64,000 nt of DNA from JBEBVQ01 sp964527735 (GCA_964527735.1 CAZGPG010000008.1:1-64000), one strand, 5' to 3'; counted from the first letter of the stretch, positions 9,073 through 18,891 are shown. The notes: a model not told the origin generated them from the letters alone. Numbers and translations are program-made.

Positions 9073-11385
9073 ATGAAGCAATTGATACAAATAAGCAAGG
9101 GGGCCGGCCTGTTTAAATACTTCCTTGTGTACGTCTTTTTAAGTTTGTTTCATCAAAGCTCGGGACAGCGGATGCCGCCATTTCAGCCGGAACAAGATGC
9201 GTGTAACGCCCTCATTTTATGTGGCAATTCATTTACTACGCCATATAGTTATGTAGGGAGTGGTAGGATATTTGAATCTGCATTTCCGATCCGGGAAGAT
9301 AATTCTGTGTGGCTACGCCTGAATGTAAATACGGCCGGAACGATTGTGTTCACCATTAATCCCATAAACATATTCGATGATTATGACTTTGCCGTCTTCG
9401 ATATATCCACTTTAAGTTGCAGTACGTTCTCTAATGCTAATGCGATACGCTATAATTTTAAAAACAATTACGGAGCCCCGTTGAATGGTGTAACAGGACT
9501 TAGCGACACGGCTACGGTACAATTTGTTGCGGGTGGATCGTCTGTCTATCCTTTCTGTCAGCAGGTAAATGCCAATGCAGGGGATACGTACCTTATTATG
9601 ATCAATAACTGGGGCAGCTCCGGGAGTGGAATAAGTTCAGGATTCACCATTGATTTTACAGGTAGTACGGCTACATTTAATCAACCACCCAAACCTGAAT
9701 TGGTACGCATACAACCTAATTGTAATTATCGCAATGTAGTCATAGACTTGGATCAACCTGTCTTGTGCAGTTCGATAGCTGCAGATGGCAGCGATTTCTA
9801 TTTAAGCCCGTCTGGTAACATAGCAAGCATTGAGGGTATTAATTGTAACGGTAATCTCGGATATACCAGGCAAGTCAGGATCAATTTTACTATCCCCTTA
9901 ACCAATGGGTACTATGTATTACATGCTCAAAACGGAACAGATGGGAATACATTGTTAAGCCTTTGTAATGTTGCACTCTCATTACAGGATACGATCGGAT
10001 TTTCCGTTCACATGGATCCATTGCTTTACGCCTCTATAGACAGTCCTGCCTGTCAGGTATTGTCGGTACGATTGAACCGCCCTGTTTTTTGTGAGTCCAT
10101 CGCTGCCGACGGATCCGATTTCGTGATCAGCGGCCCTTCGCCCGTAACGATCTTGTCAGCCAGCGGAGCGCCTGCCTGTGTGCCGGGTAGCAGGGGAGGG
10201 ATTACTGAAGTTGTCAAACTGACACTGGCACAGCCCATTCCCGTGGACGGCATCTATACGATCACAGCACAGACCGGCAGCGATGGCGATGTGCTCACGG
10301 ACAGTTGCGGCAAGGAGCAGGAAGCCGGAGATACGATCACGTTCCGGGTTCATTCATTCAATGGACTGTTGCAGGCATTTCCGGATACCCTGGTTTGTGA
10401 AAACGTAGATGAAGTAAACTTGTATGCTGTGAACAAAGGACTTCCCCCGGCTAATGGTTTCAGCTATGCCTGGGAACCTGCGCACCAGGTGCAGGATACA
10501 GCCTCGCTATCCACTACCGCGACTATTTCACCCGGACAATCCGCTTTTATATTGACAACATTAGACAGGAACGGATGCTATTTAAGGGATTCCGCAATAA
10601 TAGATTTTGCTCCTTTTCCCGAAGCAATCATTACACCTGAATCTGCCGTGATCTGTCTCGGTGATGAGCTGCAGCTCACCGGTGCAGGCGGCGATACTTA
10701 CCGCTGGTTTGACAATGCGGCTTTAAGCGCTCCCAATAATACCAGCTTGAGCTGCACTTATTGCGACCAGCCGTTTGTAACGCCGCTTGAAGGCTCCCAT
10801 ACCTACTACCTGGAAGTAACGAGTGTGCATGGCTGCAAAGACACCACTCAGGCAACCGTACAGGTGCATGGATTACCCGGCATCAGCGCTACGCCTGAAG
10901 AAATATCGATACTTTACGGGGGCAGCGTACAGCTTGGCGCTACCGGAGGTGTGCGTTATACATGGTCTCCCGGTACATTCCTGGATAATACACTGGTCGC
11001 AGATCCCATAGCCGCACAGGTTGTAAAAAATATTATCTACACCGTAACTGGTGAAAATGAGTATGGTTGTACAGGCGCCGATTCGGTAAGCATTCGTATT
11101 GACGGCTTCTCTCCCGATTTTATACCTAACGCGTTTTCACCCAACGGAGACGGGAAGAATGATGTTTTCAGAGTGGGGGGAATTACTTATCAGCAATTAA
11201 AGGAATTCCGGGTTTTCGACAGATGGGGAAATTGTGTGTTCGTGACGATGGATGTGGCACAGGGTTGGGACGGTTACTACAAAGGGGAAGCCGCAGCTTC
11301 CGGAACCTATTTTTATCTCGTGCGGCTCGTTTATCCGGATGGCAGTGAGCGGGAATATAAAGGTGATGTACTATTGGTCAGATAG
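9073..11385 (+). CDS. Secreted adhesin-like protein, T9SS type B (gliding-motility C-terminal domain)
   Basis: A 770-residue secreted protein. The signal peptide covers about residues 1-31 (ending HQSSGQ). The N-terminal domain, about residues 38-195, begins DACNALILCGNSF and is a known module of Bacteroidota gliding-motility-associated proteins. Two Ig-like repeats follow (CSSIAADGSDFYLSPSG and CESIAADGSDFVISGPS mark near-identical units), then further Ig/PKD-like units, and a type B sorting domain from about residue 680 (FIPNAFSPNGDGKNDVFRVG ... RVFDRWGN ... GTYFYLVRLVY). The start ATG follows the hairpin at 9008-9043. It is likely cotranscribed with the next gene (56 bases between stop and start). 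It is probably a surface protein used in adhesion or gliding; that is family knowledge only. Confidence 0.88.
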   Translation: MKQLIQISKGAGLFKYFLVYVFLSLFHQSSGQRMPPFQPEQDACNALILCGNSFTTPYSYVGSGRIFESAFPIREDNSVWLRLNVNTAGTIVFTINPINIFDDYDFAVFDISTLSCSTFSNANAIRYNFKNNYGAPLNGVTGLSDTATVQFVAGGSSVYPFCQQVNANAGDTYLIMINNWGSSGSGISSGFTIDFTGSTATFNQPPKPELVRIQPNCNYRNVVIDLDQPVLCSSIAADGSDFYLSPSGNIASIEGINCNGNLGYTRQVRINFTIPLTNGYYVLHAQNGTDGNTLLSLCNVALSLQDTIGFSVHMDPLLYASIDSPACQVLSVRLNRPVFCESIAADGSDFVISGPSPVTILSASGAPACVPGSRGGITEVVKLTLAQPIPVDGIYTITAQTGSDGDVLTDSCGKEQEAGDTITFRVHSFNGLLQAFPDTLVCENVDEVNLYAVNKGLPPANGFSYAWEPAHQVQDTASLSTTATISPGQSAFILTTLDRNGCYLRDSAIIDFAPFPEAIITPESAVICLGDELQLTGAGGDTYRWFDNAALSAPNNTSLSCTYCDQPFVTPLEGSHTYYLEVTSVHGCKDTTQATVQVHGLPGISATPEEISILYGGSVQLGATGGVRYTWSPGTFLDNTLVADPIAAQVVKNIIYTVTGENEYGCTGADSVSIRIDGFSPDFIPNAFSPNGDGKNDVFRVGGITYQQLKEFRVFDRWGNCVFVTMDVAQGWDGYYKGEAAASGTYFYLVRLVYPDGSEREYKGDVLLVR

Positions 11386-11441
11386 CAAAGTATGAAGCGG
11401 GTAATACAGGAAAATAAACGAGGTTAATTTATTGTGTGTCT

Positions 11442-14090
11442 ATGCGTATTCTTTTAAAAACTGCTTTACTTACCGGAAGTCTGTGCATCATCTTTTCACT
11501 CAGTGCAGTTGCCCAATATGAAAACATCTGGGTTTTTGGAACCAGGACGGGCCTGAATTTTAATGGTGCAGGCCCTGTCTCACTCACCACTGCTATTAAT
11601 TCCAGTGAGGCCAGTGCTTCCGTATGTGACCGCAACGGGCAATTATTGTTTTATACCGATGGCGTGTCGGTCTGGAACCGTAATCATAAACTTATGCCCA
11701 ACGGAATCGGGCTCACTGCGACTGGCAACAGTACTTTGAGCACCAGCCAGGGGGCCGTGATCATTCCGGTGACGGGGCAGGAAGAGCAATACTATATTTT
11801 TTCCCTTTCGGACAATATAGGCGGTGGGTACCTTTCGTACAGTATGGTGGATATGCAGCTTGATAATGGCTTAGGCGATGTGAACACGTTTGTGAGGACC
11901 ATCCCCCTGGACGCGCACCTCACCGAGCATATGGTTGCCATAACAGGCGATCGGTGCAATACCTGGTTGCTGGTTGTTTCCATAGAGGATACGGCATTGC
12001 TGTGGCAGGATGGGCTGATGGAACTCAAAGCTTATAATATAGACTACACAGGTGTAAGCACGGTTCCGGTAGTATCCCGGATAAAGGCGGTGTCTCATAC
12101 CACATTTGTCAGAAAGTGGATCGGCTGTATCGCTGCATCTCCGGATAATAGCAAAATTGTGGTAGCCGGCGGCGGCTTATGGTTGTACGATTTTGATCAG
12201 GGCACGGGTATGGCTGCTAACCCGCAGGAACTGGCTCCTATTCCGCGACATCCTACGGAAGCTCCTTTTTTTGACAGTGGTTATTTCTATTCGCCTTGTT
12301 TTTCTGCCGATAGCAGGATGCTGTATGGCAGTACCAGCAGGCGGATCTTTCAGTTTGATCTGAATGCAGGGAGTTACAATGACATACTTGATTCGAGATA
12401 CACGGCTTGCGATACAACCGAATTGATCGCTTACGGCGCGGGATTGAAACGAGGACCTGACAACCGGATTTATGCGGCACATTATAGCTTCCCGAGCTTG
12501 AGTGTTATCAATGCTCCTGAAGTTCCGGGACCGGCTTGCGGCTTTGTAAAGGATGCAGTGGCTCTTTCCGGAAACTCCGGTTTGGGATTGCCCAATGCCG
12601 TAATACCACTCAATAGGGATACCATTTATCACGCAGCACGAATCGATACGGTGCCTTGCTTTGAAACAAGTCATTATTTGGCTCTTGACAGCCTTGCAGT
12701 AAATGTTATATGGGATGATGGTAGTACGTCGCGGGTCAGGGAAGTGAACAGAACCGGGGTGTACTATGTTTTTTATAGCATCCCACCTTGTCTGAGCCAG
12801 CGGCAAGTGGATACGTTTCGTGTGCTTCATAAGTCTTATAAGCCTCAGATCGGTATTTCACCGGCGTGTAAAGCTGATACCAACGGATCGGCCTGGATCA
12901 TACCCATAGCAGGCGATACAAACCAGTACGTATATACATGGATGGATACAGATCAGGTCGTTTATGCAGTGAACGATACTGTTCTGGGTTTGCCATCCGG
13001 AAAATATTTGTTGTACGTAGTCAGCAGCTCAGGATGCGTTGATACATTTGAGTTGCTCATTCCCGAAGAAAATTATGAAGTGTCTTTTGTGTCGGATACC
13101 GTGATTTGCGAAGGAGGGACGCTCCAGTTCAACAATACTTCGGATGCTCATTACACCAGCTTTCAATGGGATTTTGATGATGGTGAAAGTGCGTCCCTGT
13201 TTAGCCCTTCCCATGTGTTTGATAGTGCCGGATCATACAGGATCCAATTGATGGGCGCCGGAGCTGTTTGCAGCGATACCTTCTACAGGGATATTATAGT
13301 AGATCCTTTGCTTGCCGCAGGTTTTACCCTGAGCAGGGATAGCATATGTGTTGGTGAATCTGTTGAAATGATGCCTGGTCCCCTTATGGAGTCATCGTTA
13401 GCCGGTCTGCATTGGGCGTTCGGAGACGGTACGGAGGCTGAAGCTGTTTATAACGATCCCGTACATCACACCTTTAATCGTTCAGGCACATTCCCCGTTA
13501 TACTCACTGCCCGCTTTCGTGCATGCCCCACTTCTGTATTTTCAGATACGGTGTATGTTTTTGATCTGCCGGGGGTGTATTTGTCTAAGGAATATATCGG
13601 TCCGGATAGTGGCATTTGCCTGAATGGCGTTTCTGTTGTCCTCGAAAACAGCAGTGGGGGACATTTGGCCGGCAGGCATTACAGGTGGAGCACCGGAGCG
13701 ACTACTGCAACAATTACAGTCGGGTCTCCGGGGAGATATAGCCTGACGATAGTTGCGGATCCGATCGGGTGCAGCGCTGCAGATTCAGTAGAGATATTTA
13801 AAGATTGTTATCCTGATATTCCTAACGCTTTTGTGCCCAACGGAGATGGCGTGAATGATTATTTTTTCCCGAAATACTGGCAGGGCAGGGATGTAAAGGC
13901 GTTTTCCATGAAAATATTCAACCGGTGGGGACAGGTGATTTTCGAAACGGATAATGTGTATCACAAAGGCTGGGATGGCCGGTTCAATAATATCCCACAG
14001 TCCGCAGGCGTCTACATTTACCTTATAAACGTGGTGCTGAAGGATTCAAAAGCAGAGCAGTTTACAGGCAATGTAACGCTCTTGCGATAG
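11442..14090 (+). CDS. Secreted PKD-domain protein, T9SS type B (gliding-motility C-terminal domain)
   Basis: An 882-residue secreted protein. I chose the ATG at 11442 (MRILLKTALLTGSLCI) over an in-frame GTG six bases earlier. Signal peptide to about residue 25 (SAVAQ). The N-terminal half, beginning YENIWVFGTRTGLNF, has the WD-like layout common in large Bacteroidota surface proteins (GQLLFYTDGVSVWNRNHKLM; VIIPVTGQEEQYYIFSL). The later part has PKD-like domains (FQWDFDDGESASLFSPSHVF; LHWAFGDGTEAEAVY). The protein ends in a type B sorting domain (IPNAFVPNGDGVNDYFFPKY ... IFNRWGQVIFETD ... GVYIYLINVVLKDSK ... GNVTLLR). It closes the tandem pair of type-B proteins and is followed three bases later by a possible start of the small lipoprotein. 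The last residues match the broken copy at 53637-53783. Confidence 0.88.
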   Translation: MRILLKTALLTGSLCIIFSLSAVAQYENIWVFGTRTGLNFNGAGPVSLTTAINSSEASASVCDRNGQLLFYTDGVSVWNRNHKLMPNGIGLTATGNSTLSTSQGAVIIPVTGQEEQYYIFSLSDNIGGGYLSYSMVDMQLDNGLGDVNTFVRTIPLDAHLTEHMVAITGDRCNTWLLVVSIEDTALLWQDGLMELKAYNIDYTGVSTVPVVSRIKAVSHTTFVRKWIGCIAASPDNSKIVVAGGGLWLYDFDQGTGMAANPQELAPIPRHPTEAPFFDSGYFYSPCFSADSRMLYGSTSRRIFQFDLNAGSYNDILDSRYTACDTTELIAYGAGLKRGPDNRIYAAHYSFPSLSVINAPEVPGPACGFVKDAVALSGNSGLGLPNAVIPLNRDTIYHAARIDTVPCFETSHYLALDSLAVNVIWDDGSTSRVREVNRTGVYYVFYSIPPCLSQRQVDTFRVLHKSYKPQIGISPACKADTNGSAWIIPIAGDTNQYVYTWMDTDQVVYAVNDTVLGLPSGKYLLYVVSSSGCVDTFELLIPEENYEVSFVSDTVICEGGTLQFNNTSDAHYTSFQWDFDDGESASLFSPSHVFDSAGSYRIQLMGAGAVCSDTFYRDIIVDPLLAAGFTLSRDSICVGESVEMMPGPLMESSLAGLHWAFGDGTEAEAVYNDPVHHTFNRSGTFPVILTARFRACPTSVFSDTVYVFDLPGVYLSKEYIGPDSGICLNGVSVVLENSSGGHLAGRHYRWSTGATTATITVGSPGRYSLTIVADPIGCSAADSVEIFKDCYPDIPNAFVPNGDGVNDYFFPKYWQGRDVKAFSMKIFNRWGQVIFETDNVYHKGWDGRFNNIPQSAGVYIYLINVVLKDSKAEQFTGNVTLLR

Positions 14091-14131
14091 GTATGTCAGA
14101 TGATGTATGGATAAATTATGATCTCAACAGG

Positions 14132-14446
14132 ATGAAACCGGCGTGTGTGAAATATAAAAACAGCCTTGCTGTGGTCGTGTGCTTATGGGTGATGGCTATC
14201 CTGTTTTTTTCATGTCAGCGACCGGCGGAGACGTCTCCGTTAGCGGTGCATGGAGACTATATGCGGGATACAAGCTTTATGGATGACATAGAGGTGTACA
14301 CACCTGTTTATGGGATAGAATCACGTGCGATCCATCAATTCCGCAGTCGCTCGTCAGGTGTTCGTTACGTACTTCCAAAAAGGAAGGAGCGAACGTTTTA
14401 TGCTCCGATCCTGATAAATTACGGTAAGGATATTAGTTTGCAATAG
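14132..14446 (+). CDS. Small lipoprotein, function unknown
   Basis: A 104-residue protein from the ATG at 14132, chosen because it places a signal sequence (NSLAVVVCLWVMAILFF) directly ahead of a lipobox-like FFSC; an ATG at 14093 would add 13 hydrophilic residues and leave only two bases after the previous stop. The mature part begins CQRPAETSPL and has no domain I recognise. It is the last gene of the plus-strand run of secreted proteins. Its position suggests an accessory outer-membrane lipoprotein for the preceding surface proteins, which is an inference from context only. Confidence 0.6.
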   Translation: MKPACVKYKNSLAVVVCLWVMAILFFSCQRPAETSPLAVHGDYMRDTSFMDDIEVYTPVYGIESRAIHQFRSRSSGVRYVLPKRKERTFYAPILINYGKDISLQ

Positions 14447-14485
14447 ATCATAACACCGGGTGCCAATGACAGATGATATGAACGT

Positions 14486-14557
14486 CGCGCGTAGAGACGC
14501 GATTCATCGCGTCTCCACTATTGACGGGAGACGCGATGAATCGCGTCTCTACGCGCG
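14486..14557. repeat. 31-bp perfect inverted repeat made of two GAGACGCGAT palindromes
   Basis: Arms 14486-14516 and 14527-14557 are exact reverse complements and flank a 10-base loop. Each arm itself holds the GAGACGCGATTCATCGCGTC palindrome. The symmetry runs past the family core (GTAGAGACG) into a local CGCGC flank. It lies between convergent genes (small lipoprotein and rimO), so the transcribed hairpin could act as a terminator for both, but no T-run is seen. Confidence 0.9.
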
Positions 14558-14585
14558 CGGGTATTACCGGATGATTGTGACAATT

Positions 14586-15902
14586 TTAATGGCGCCCTGT
14601 CACGGTGCCTTCCAGATCGAAATCGTACGCTTTCGTGATCTTTACCTGCACAAAATCTCCCAAAGGCAGTTCTGTGCTGCTGTGGATGATCACTTCATTA
14701 TCTACTTCCACGCTGTCGTATTCGGTACGCCCCAGGTAGCGGCCGGCTTCTTTCTTGTCAATGATCACTTTAAAGGTCTGACCGATCTTCTCCTGATTTT
14801 TTTCGTACGAGATCTCCTGTTGCACGTCCATGATCTCCTGCGCCCTGGCGGCTTTTTCCGCAGCAGGGATATTGTCTTTCAGATCGTAGGCAGAAGTGTT
14901 TTCTTCGTGCGAATAGGTGAAAATACCCACGCGGTCGAGGCGTATATCTTCAAGGAACGTTTTCAGTTCTTCCACATCATCGCGTGTTTCCCCGGGGAAT
15001 CCGGCGATCAGGGTGGTGCGGATACATATGCCCGGCACTTTTTCCCGGACAGCAGCAATCAGATCGTAGATTTCCTGTTTATCCATCTGCCGGCGCATGG
15101 CTTTGAGCATATTATCGGAGATGTGCTGGAGCGGCATATCCAGGTAGTTGCAGATGTTGGGACGGTCGCGCATTACGTCCAGTATGTCAAGAGGGAATTT
15201 GGAAGGGTAGGCGTAATGCAGACGTATCCATTCCAGCCCCGGTACATCCGATAAATGTTTCAGCAGATCGCCGAGCGCACGTTTCTTATAAATATCAAGG
15301 CCGTAGTAGGTAAGTTCCTGTGCAATGAGCATCACTTCCTTTACGCCCATCTGTACCAGTCGCCGGGCTTCGGCCACTACCTCTTCAATTGTCTTTGATA
15401 TATGCCCGCCGCGCATCAGCGGAATGGCGCAGAAGGCGCAGGTGCGGTTGCACCCTTCGGATATTTTCAGGTAGGCATAGTGTCTGGGCGTACTGAGCAG
15501 GCGCTCGCCGATCAGCTCTTTTTTATAGTCGGCATCAAACTGTTTCAGGATCAGCGGCAGCTCCATGGTGCCAAACCAGGCATCTACTTCAGGTATTTCC
15601 TGTAGCAGATCGTTCCGGTAACGTTCGCTCAGGCATCCGGTGACATACACTTTATCAAGCTGCCCGCGTCGTTTCAGCTCTACCTGTTCGAGGATGGTGT
15701 TGATGCTTTCTTCTTTTGCCTTGTCTATAAAGCCGCAGGTGTTGACCACAACAATATTATGATCCGGCTTTGCACTCTCATGCGCTACATGAATGCCGTT
15801 GGCATGAAGCTGGCCGCTCAGCACTTCGCTGTCCACCATGTTTTTGGAGCAGCCGAGTGTAATGATATTGACCTTATCCTTTTTTAATGTTCTTGCTTTC
15901 AC
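14586..15902 (-). CDS. rimO: Ribosomal protein S12 methylthiotransferase RimO
   Basis: A 438-residue radical-SAM enzyme. It adds a methylthio group to an aspartate of ribosomal protein S12, using two iron-sulfur clusters and SAM. The N-terminal UPF0004 domain (ITLGCSKNMVDSEVLSGQL, later VVVNTCGFID and VTGCLSERY) supplies three cysteines for one cluster. The radical-SAM motif is CNRTCAFC, about residues 151-158, followed by PLMRGGHISKTIEEVV, which distinguishes RimO from MiaB. A C-terminal TRAM domain spans about residues 370-435. The length is normal for RimO. It is 30 bases downstream of der and probably cotranscribed with it. Confidence 0.95.
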   Translation of the reverse strand: MKARTLKKDKVNIITLGCSKNMVDSEVLSGQLHANGIHVAHESAKPDHNIVVVNTCGFIDKAKEESINTILEQVELKRRGQLDKVYVTGCLSERYRNDLLQEIPEVDAWFGTMELPLILKQFDADYKKELIGERLLSTPRHYAYLKISEGCNRTCAFCAIPLMRGGHISKTIEEVVAEARRLVQMGVKEVMLIAQELTYYGLDIYKKRALGDLLKHLSDVPGLEWIRLHYAYPSKFPLDILDVMRDRPNICNYLDMPLQHISDNMLKAMRRQMDKQEIYDLIAAVREKVPGICIRTTLIAGFPGETRDDVEELKTFLEDIRLDRVGIFTYSHEENTSAYDLKDNIPAAEKAARAQEIMDVQQEISYEKNQEKIGQTFKVIIDKKEAGRYLGRTEYDSVEVDNEVIIHSSTELPLGDFVQVKITKAYDFDLEGTVTGRH

Positions 15903-15932
15903 TATGTTGATTTACGCGCGGACTGGGTTGTT

Positions 15933-17246
15933 TTATTTTTTCCGGAAGAATACACGCACGGGCACACCGGTAAAATTGAAATGGCTACGCAGCTTATTTT
16001 CGATAAAGTTTTTGTAGGGTGTTTTAATAGCGTCGGGGTTATTGGCAAAAAACGCAAATGACGGCACAACGGTCGGTATCTGTGATACGAATTTGATCTT
16101 AACGGAATTCCCTCTTACCATCGGCGGCGGGTTGCGTTCAATTTCCTTCAGCATGATATCATTTAAGACCGATGTGCTGATCCTGCGCTGCCTGTTTTCA
16201 TACACCTCAATGGCTTTCTCCATCGCCTGGAATATGCGCTGTTTCTCCAGGGCGGAAACGAAAAGGACCGGCACATCGGTAAAAGGAGCGATCCTGTTTT
16301 TGATCTGCTGCTCATAATCCCGTGCTGTATTTGTTTCTTTTTCTGCCAGGTCCCATTTATTGATAAGGAGCACAATACCTTTTCCTTTCCGGGTAGCCAG
16401 GCTGAAGATGTTCACGTCCTGGGCCGTCAGTCCCTGTTTGGCGTCGATGAGCTGTATGCAGACGTCGGCCTCGTCCATGGCACGTATGGCACGAATGACG
16501 GAATAAAACTCCAGATCTTCATGTACATTGCTTTTCTTACGCAGCCCTGCGGTATCAATAAGGATGAACTCTTTCCCGAATTGTTTATAATGGGTGTGAA
16601 TGGTATCTCTCGTGGTGCCGGGGATATCTGAAACGATCGTCCTCTCTTCTCCGATCAACGCATTCAGCAGGGTAGACTTGCCTGCATTCGGCTGGCCGAT
16701 GATGGCGAATTTAGGTATGGGATTTTCTTCTTTTTCTTCTTCCGGCTGATCCGGGATATGGGCGGCAACCTCATCGAGCAGCTCACCGGTGCCGCTGCCT
16801 GAAATAGACGAAAGGAAGAACGTATTGTCAAATCCCAGACCGTAAAATTCAGTTGCTTCCAGCGCCCTTGCCGGGTTATCCACTTTGTTGACTACCAGCA
16901 GCACCGGTTTGGTGCTCCGGCGGAGGATATTGGCCATTTCTTCATCCTGCCCGGTGATGCCGGTAACGGTATCGCAGACAAAAAGCAGCAGGTCGGCTTC
17001 GTCGAGGGCGATCAAAACCTGTTTGCGTATCTCCCGTTCAAATACATCATCTGAATGCGCGACAAACCCGCCGGTATCGATCAGGTTAAACGTTTTGCCA
17101 TTCCAGTCGGCAATACCATACTGGCGGTCGCGGGTTACGCCGCTGACATCGTCAACGATGGCTTTCCGCTGTTCCAGCAGACGGTTAAACAGGGTGGATT
17201 TCCCGACATTAGGTCTTCCTATAATAGCAACAGTAAATCCGGGCAT
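15933..17246 (-). CDS. der: Ribosome biogenesis GTPase Der (EngA)
   Basis: A 437-residue protein with two tandem GTPase domains and a C-terminal KH-like domain, the layout unique to Der, which acts in late 50S ribosome assembly. The first G domain shows GRPNVGKST, DTGG and NKVD; the second, from about residue 178, shows GQPNAGKST, DTAG and NKWD. The KH-like end is about residues 350-437. Length and motifs are typical, with no missing key residue. A TAAATTTG box at 17263-17270 on the minus strand, 16 bases ahead of the ATG, matches the Bacteroidota -7 element, though a matching -33 box is not clear. rimO follows in the same direction. Confidence 0.97.
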   Translation of the reverse strand: MPGFTVAIIGRPNVGKSTLFNRLLEQRKAIVDDVSGVTRDRQYGIADWNGKTFNLIDTGGFVAHSDDVFEREIRKQVLIALDEADLLLFVCDTVTGITGQDEEMANILRRSTKPVLLVVNKVDNPARALEATEFYGLGFDNTFFLSSISGSGTGELLDEVAAHIPDQPEEEKEENPIPKFAIIGQPNAGKSTLLNALIGEERTIVSDIPGTTRDTIHTHYKQFGKEFILIDTAGLRKKSNVHEDLEFYSVIRAIRAMDEADVCIQLIDAKQGLTAQDVNIFSLATRKGKGIVLLINKWDLAEKETNTARDYEQQIKNRIAPFTDVPVLFVSALEKQRIFQAMEKAIEVYENRQRRISTSVLNDIMLKEIERNPPPMVRGNSVKIKFVSQIPTVVPSFAFFANNPDAIKTPYKNFIENKLRSHFNFTGVPVRVFFRKK

Positions 17247-17287
17247 GTATAATATTGAGATGCAAATTTAGATTAAATAGCGCAACA

Positions 17288-18286
17288 TTATGAGCGTTGC
17301 TGCAGTTGCATGATATGCTCATATGATTTAAGCCGCGCTTCCTGATCGTATGTATGTGTGATGATCATCAGTTCGTCTGGCTGTGTCTTGTCTGCAAATG
17401 CACTTATTTCGCGCTGCAATTTTTCCGGCCCGCCCGTAAAACTATATGTTGTCATCTGCTGCAGAGCAGCTTCTTCTGCAGCTGAGATGGCGAAGTCCCG
17501 TTTGGGCGGAGGCATTGGTTTCCTTTCACCACGAATGATCCCGAGAAATAATTGCTTTGAAGAGCTGGATAGATACTGGGCTTCCTCGTCTGTACCGGCC
17601 GCAACGACATTGATGCAGGTGAGCACATATGGTTGGGCTAATTGTGCGGATGCACGGAAGTTTTGCCGGTAAATATCAATGGCCTGAAATAGCTGCGAAG
17701 GGGCAAAATGGCTGGCAAATGCATAAGGAAGCCCCATCGCGGCAGCCAGGTAAGCGCTGTCTGTACTCGATCCGAGTATCCAGACCGGAATATCAATTCC
17801 TTCTCCGGGAATGGCGCGGACGGCGCTGTTCCGGTTTTCTGCCGAGAAATATTGTTGCAGTTCCCGAATGTCTTCCGGGAAGGACATACCGGCCATCGGA
17901 TCCCGGCGTAAGGCGCGTACGGTGAGCTGGTCTGTACCCGGGGCCCTTCCCAGCCCCAAATCAATACGGCCGGGATAGATGGATGCCAGTGTGCCAAATT
18001 GCTCCGCTACGATAAGAGGAGCATGATTGGGCAGCATGATGCCCCCGGAACCAACGCGTATGCGGGATGTGCCGCCTGCTATGTAACCGATCAATACAGC
18101 AGTGGCGGAGCTGGCAACGCTGGGCATGTTATGGTGCTCGGCAAGCCAGAATCGTTCGTATCCGAGGCTTTCCGTGTGTCTGGCGAGGTTCAGGCTGTTG
18201 CGGAAGCTGTCTGCCGGTGTCTGGTCCTGTAATACGGTTGCGAGGTCTAATACAGACAATCTGATGTCTGTCAGTGTTTTTTTCAT
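17288..18286 (-). CDS. LLM-class flavin-dependent oxidoreductase (luciferase-like monooxygenase family)
   Basis: A 332-residue TIM-barrel flavin oxidoreductase of the luciferase-like family, in the MsnO8/YhbW-type group. Typical segments are SLNLARHTESLGYERFWLAEHHNM, SRIRVGSGGIMLPNHAPL, FGTLASIYPGRIDLGLGRAPG and PVWILGSSTDSAYLAAAMGL. Enzymes of this group use reduced FMN and oxygen; the substrate cannot be told from sequence. It is probably its own unit: 41 bases separate its stop from the der start, and a terminator for the next upstream gene lies at 18393-18416. Confidence 0.85.
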   Translation of the reverse strand: MKKTLTDIRLSVLDLATVLQDQTPADSFRNSLNLARHTESLGYERFWLAEHHNMPSVASSATAVLIGYIAGGTSRIRVGSGGIMLPNHAPLIVAEQFGTLASIYPGRIDLGLGRAPGTDQLTVRALRRDPMAGMSFPEDIRELQQYFSAENRNSAVRAIPGEGIDIPVWILGSSTDSAYLAAAMGLPYAFASHFAPSQLFQAIDIYRQNFRASAQLAQPYVLTCINVVAAGTDEEAQYLSSSSKQLFLGIIRGERKPMPPPKRDFAISAAEEAALQQMTTYSFTGGPEKLQREISAFADKTQPDELMIITHTYDQEARLKSYEHIMQLQQRS

Positions 18287-18392
18287 GGTTTCAGTCCTGC
18301 TATAGCTGCAGGATCATCAAAATTAAGGAAGGGACTATATTATATCTTGTTAAAAGGCAGCGTCACAGCCTGGTATCTGTCAGGGGCATGAA

Positions 18393-18416
18393 AAAACTCC
18401 GGATGCCCGGAGTTTT
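18393..18416 (-). terminator. Intrinsic terminator after the RlpA-like gene
   Basis: A 10-bp stem (AAAACTCCGG / CCGGAGTTTT) with a four-base loop. Read on the minus strand it is followed by a run of T, 35 bases after the RlpA-like gene's stop. Confidence 0.85.
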
Positions 18417-18450
18417 GTAAAACTGATGTTTATAAAGAAATAGGAGCAGC

Positions 18451-18891
18451 CTACAATTCATTTTGCCTGGATACAACGAATTCACGTTGCGCCAGAATGC
18501 CTTTTTTCCCTTCTTCAGCCGGTACAATTTCCACGATCACTTTGGTCAGTCCCTGACTGATGAAGCCGAGCTGCTCGGCTGCGATACTGGCCATGTCTAT
18601 TTCACGCATGTTAGTCGCTGCCATACGATCATTGATGCGTACATATACAACACGCCCGTTGTTCAGATTGGTGACCTTTACATAGGAGCCCAATCTCAGG
18701 CGGTTGCTGGCTGCAGTGAATTTTCCGTTATCGAAGATTTCACCGGTAGCCGTGGGGCGGCCTTCAAATTTATCGTGGTAATAGCTCGCTATACCCTGTG
18801 CAGATGGTTTATTATCAACTACACGCTGTGCATGTATCTGAAAACCGGAAAAGAATAATGCGCTTAATAATACAATCAGCCTCATGCTCAT
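18451..18891 (-). CDS. RlpA-like septal ring protein (double-psi beta-barrel)
   Basis: A 146-residue secreted protein. Signal peptide at residues 1-21 (ending QIHAQ). Residues about 32-120 are a double-psi beta-barrel domain of the RlpA type: GIASYYHDKFEGRPTATGEI, then TAASNRLRLGSYVKVTNLNN and VYVRINDRM. RlpA proteins bind or cleave denuded peptidoglycan at the septum; this one lacks a SPOR domain, so septal targeting is uncertain. Whether it is catalytically active is not decidable here. A TATCTTTG -7 box lies at 18908-18915 on the minus strand, with no obvious -33 partner. It is a single-gene unit ending at the terminator at 18393-18416. Confidence 0.85.
   Translation of the reverse strand: MSMRLIVLLSALFFSGFQIHAQRVVDNKPSAQGIASYYHDKFEGRPTATGEIFDNGKFTAASNRLRLGSYVKVTNLNNGRVVYVRINDRMAATNMREIDMASIAAEQLGFISQGLTKVIVEIVPAEEGKKGILAQREFVVSRQNEL

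Noticed and set aside
14460..15254. Plus-strand frame of about 264 codons opposite rimO and starting within the repeat
   Set aside because: rimO is certain by its radical-SAM motif; the opposite frame has no features and begins in the palindrome.
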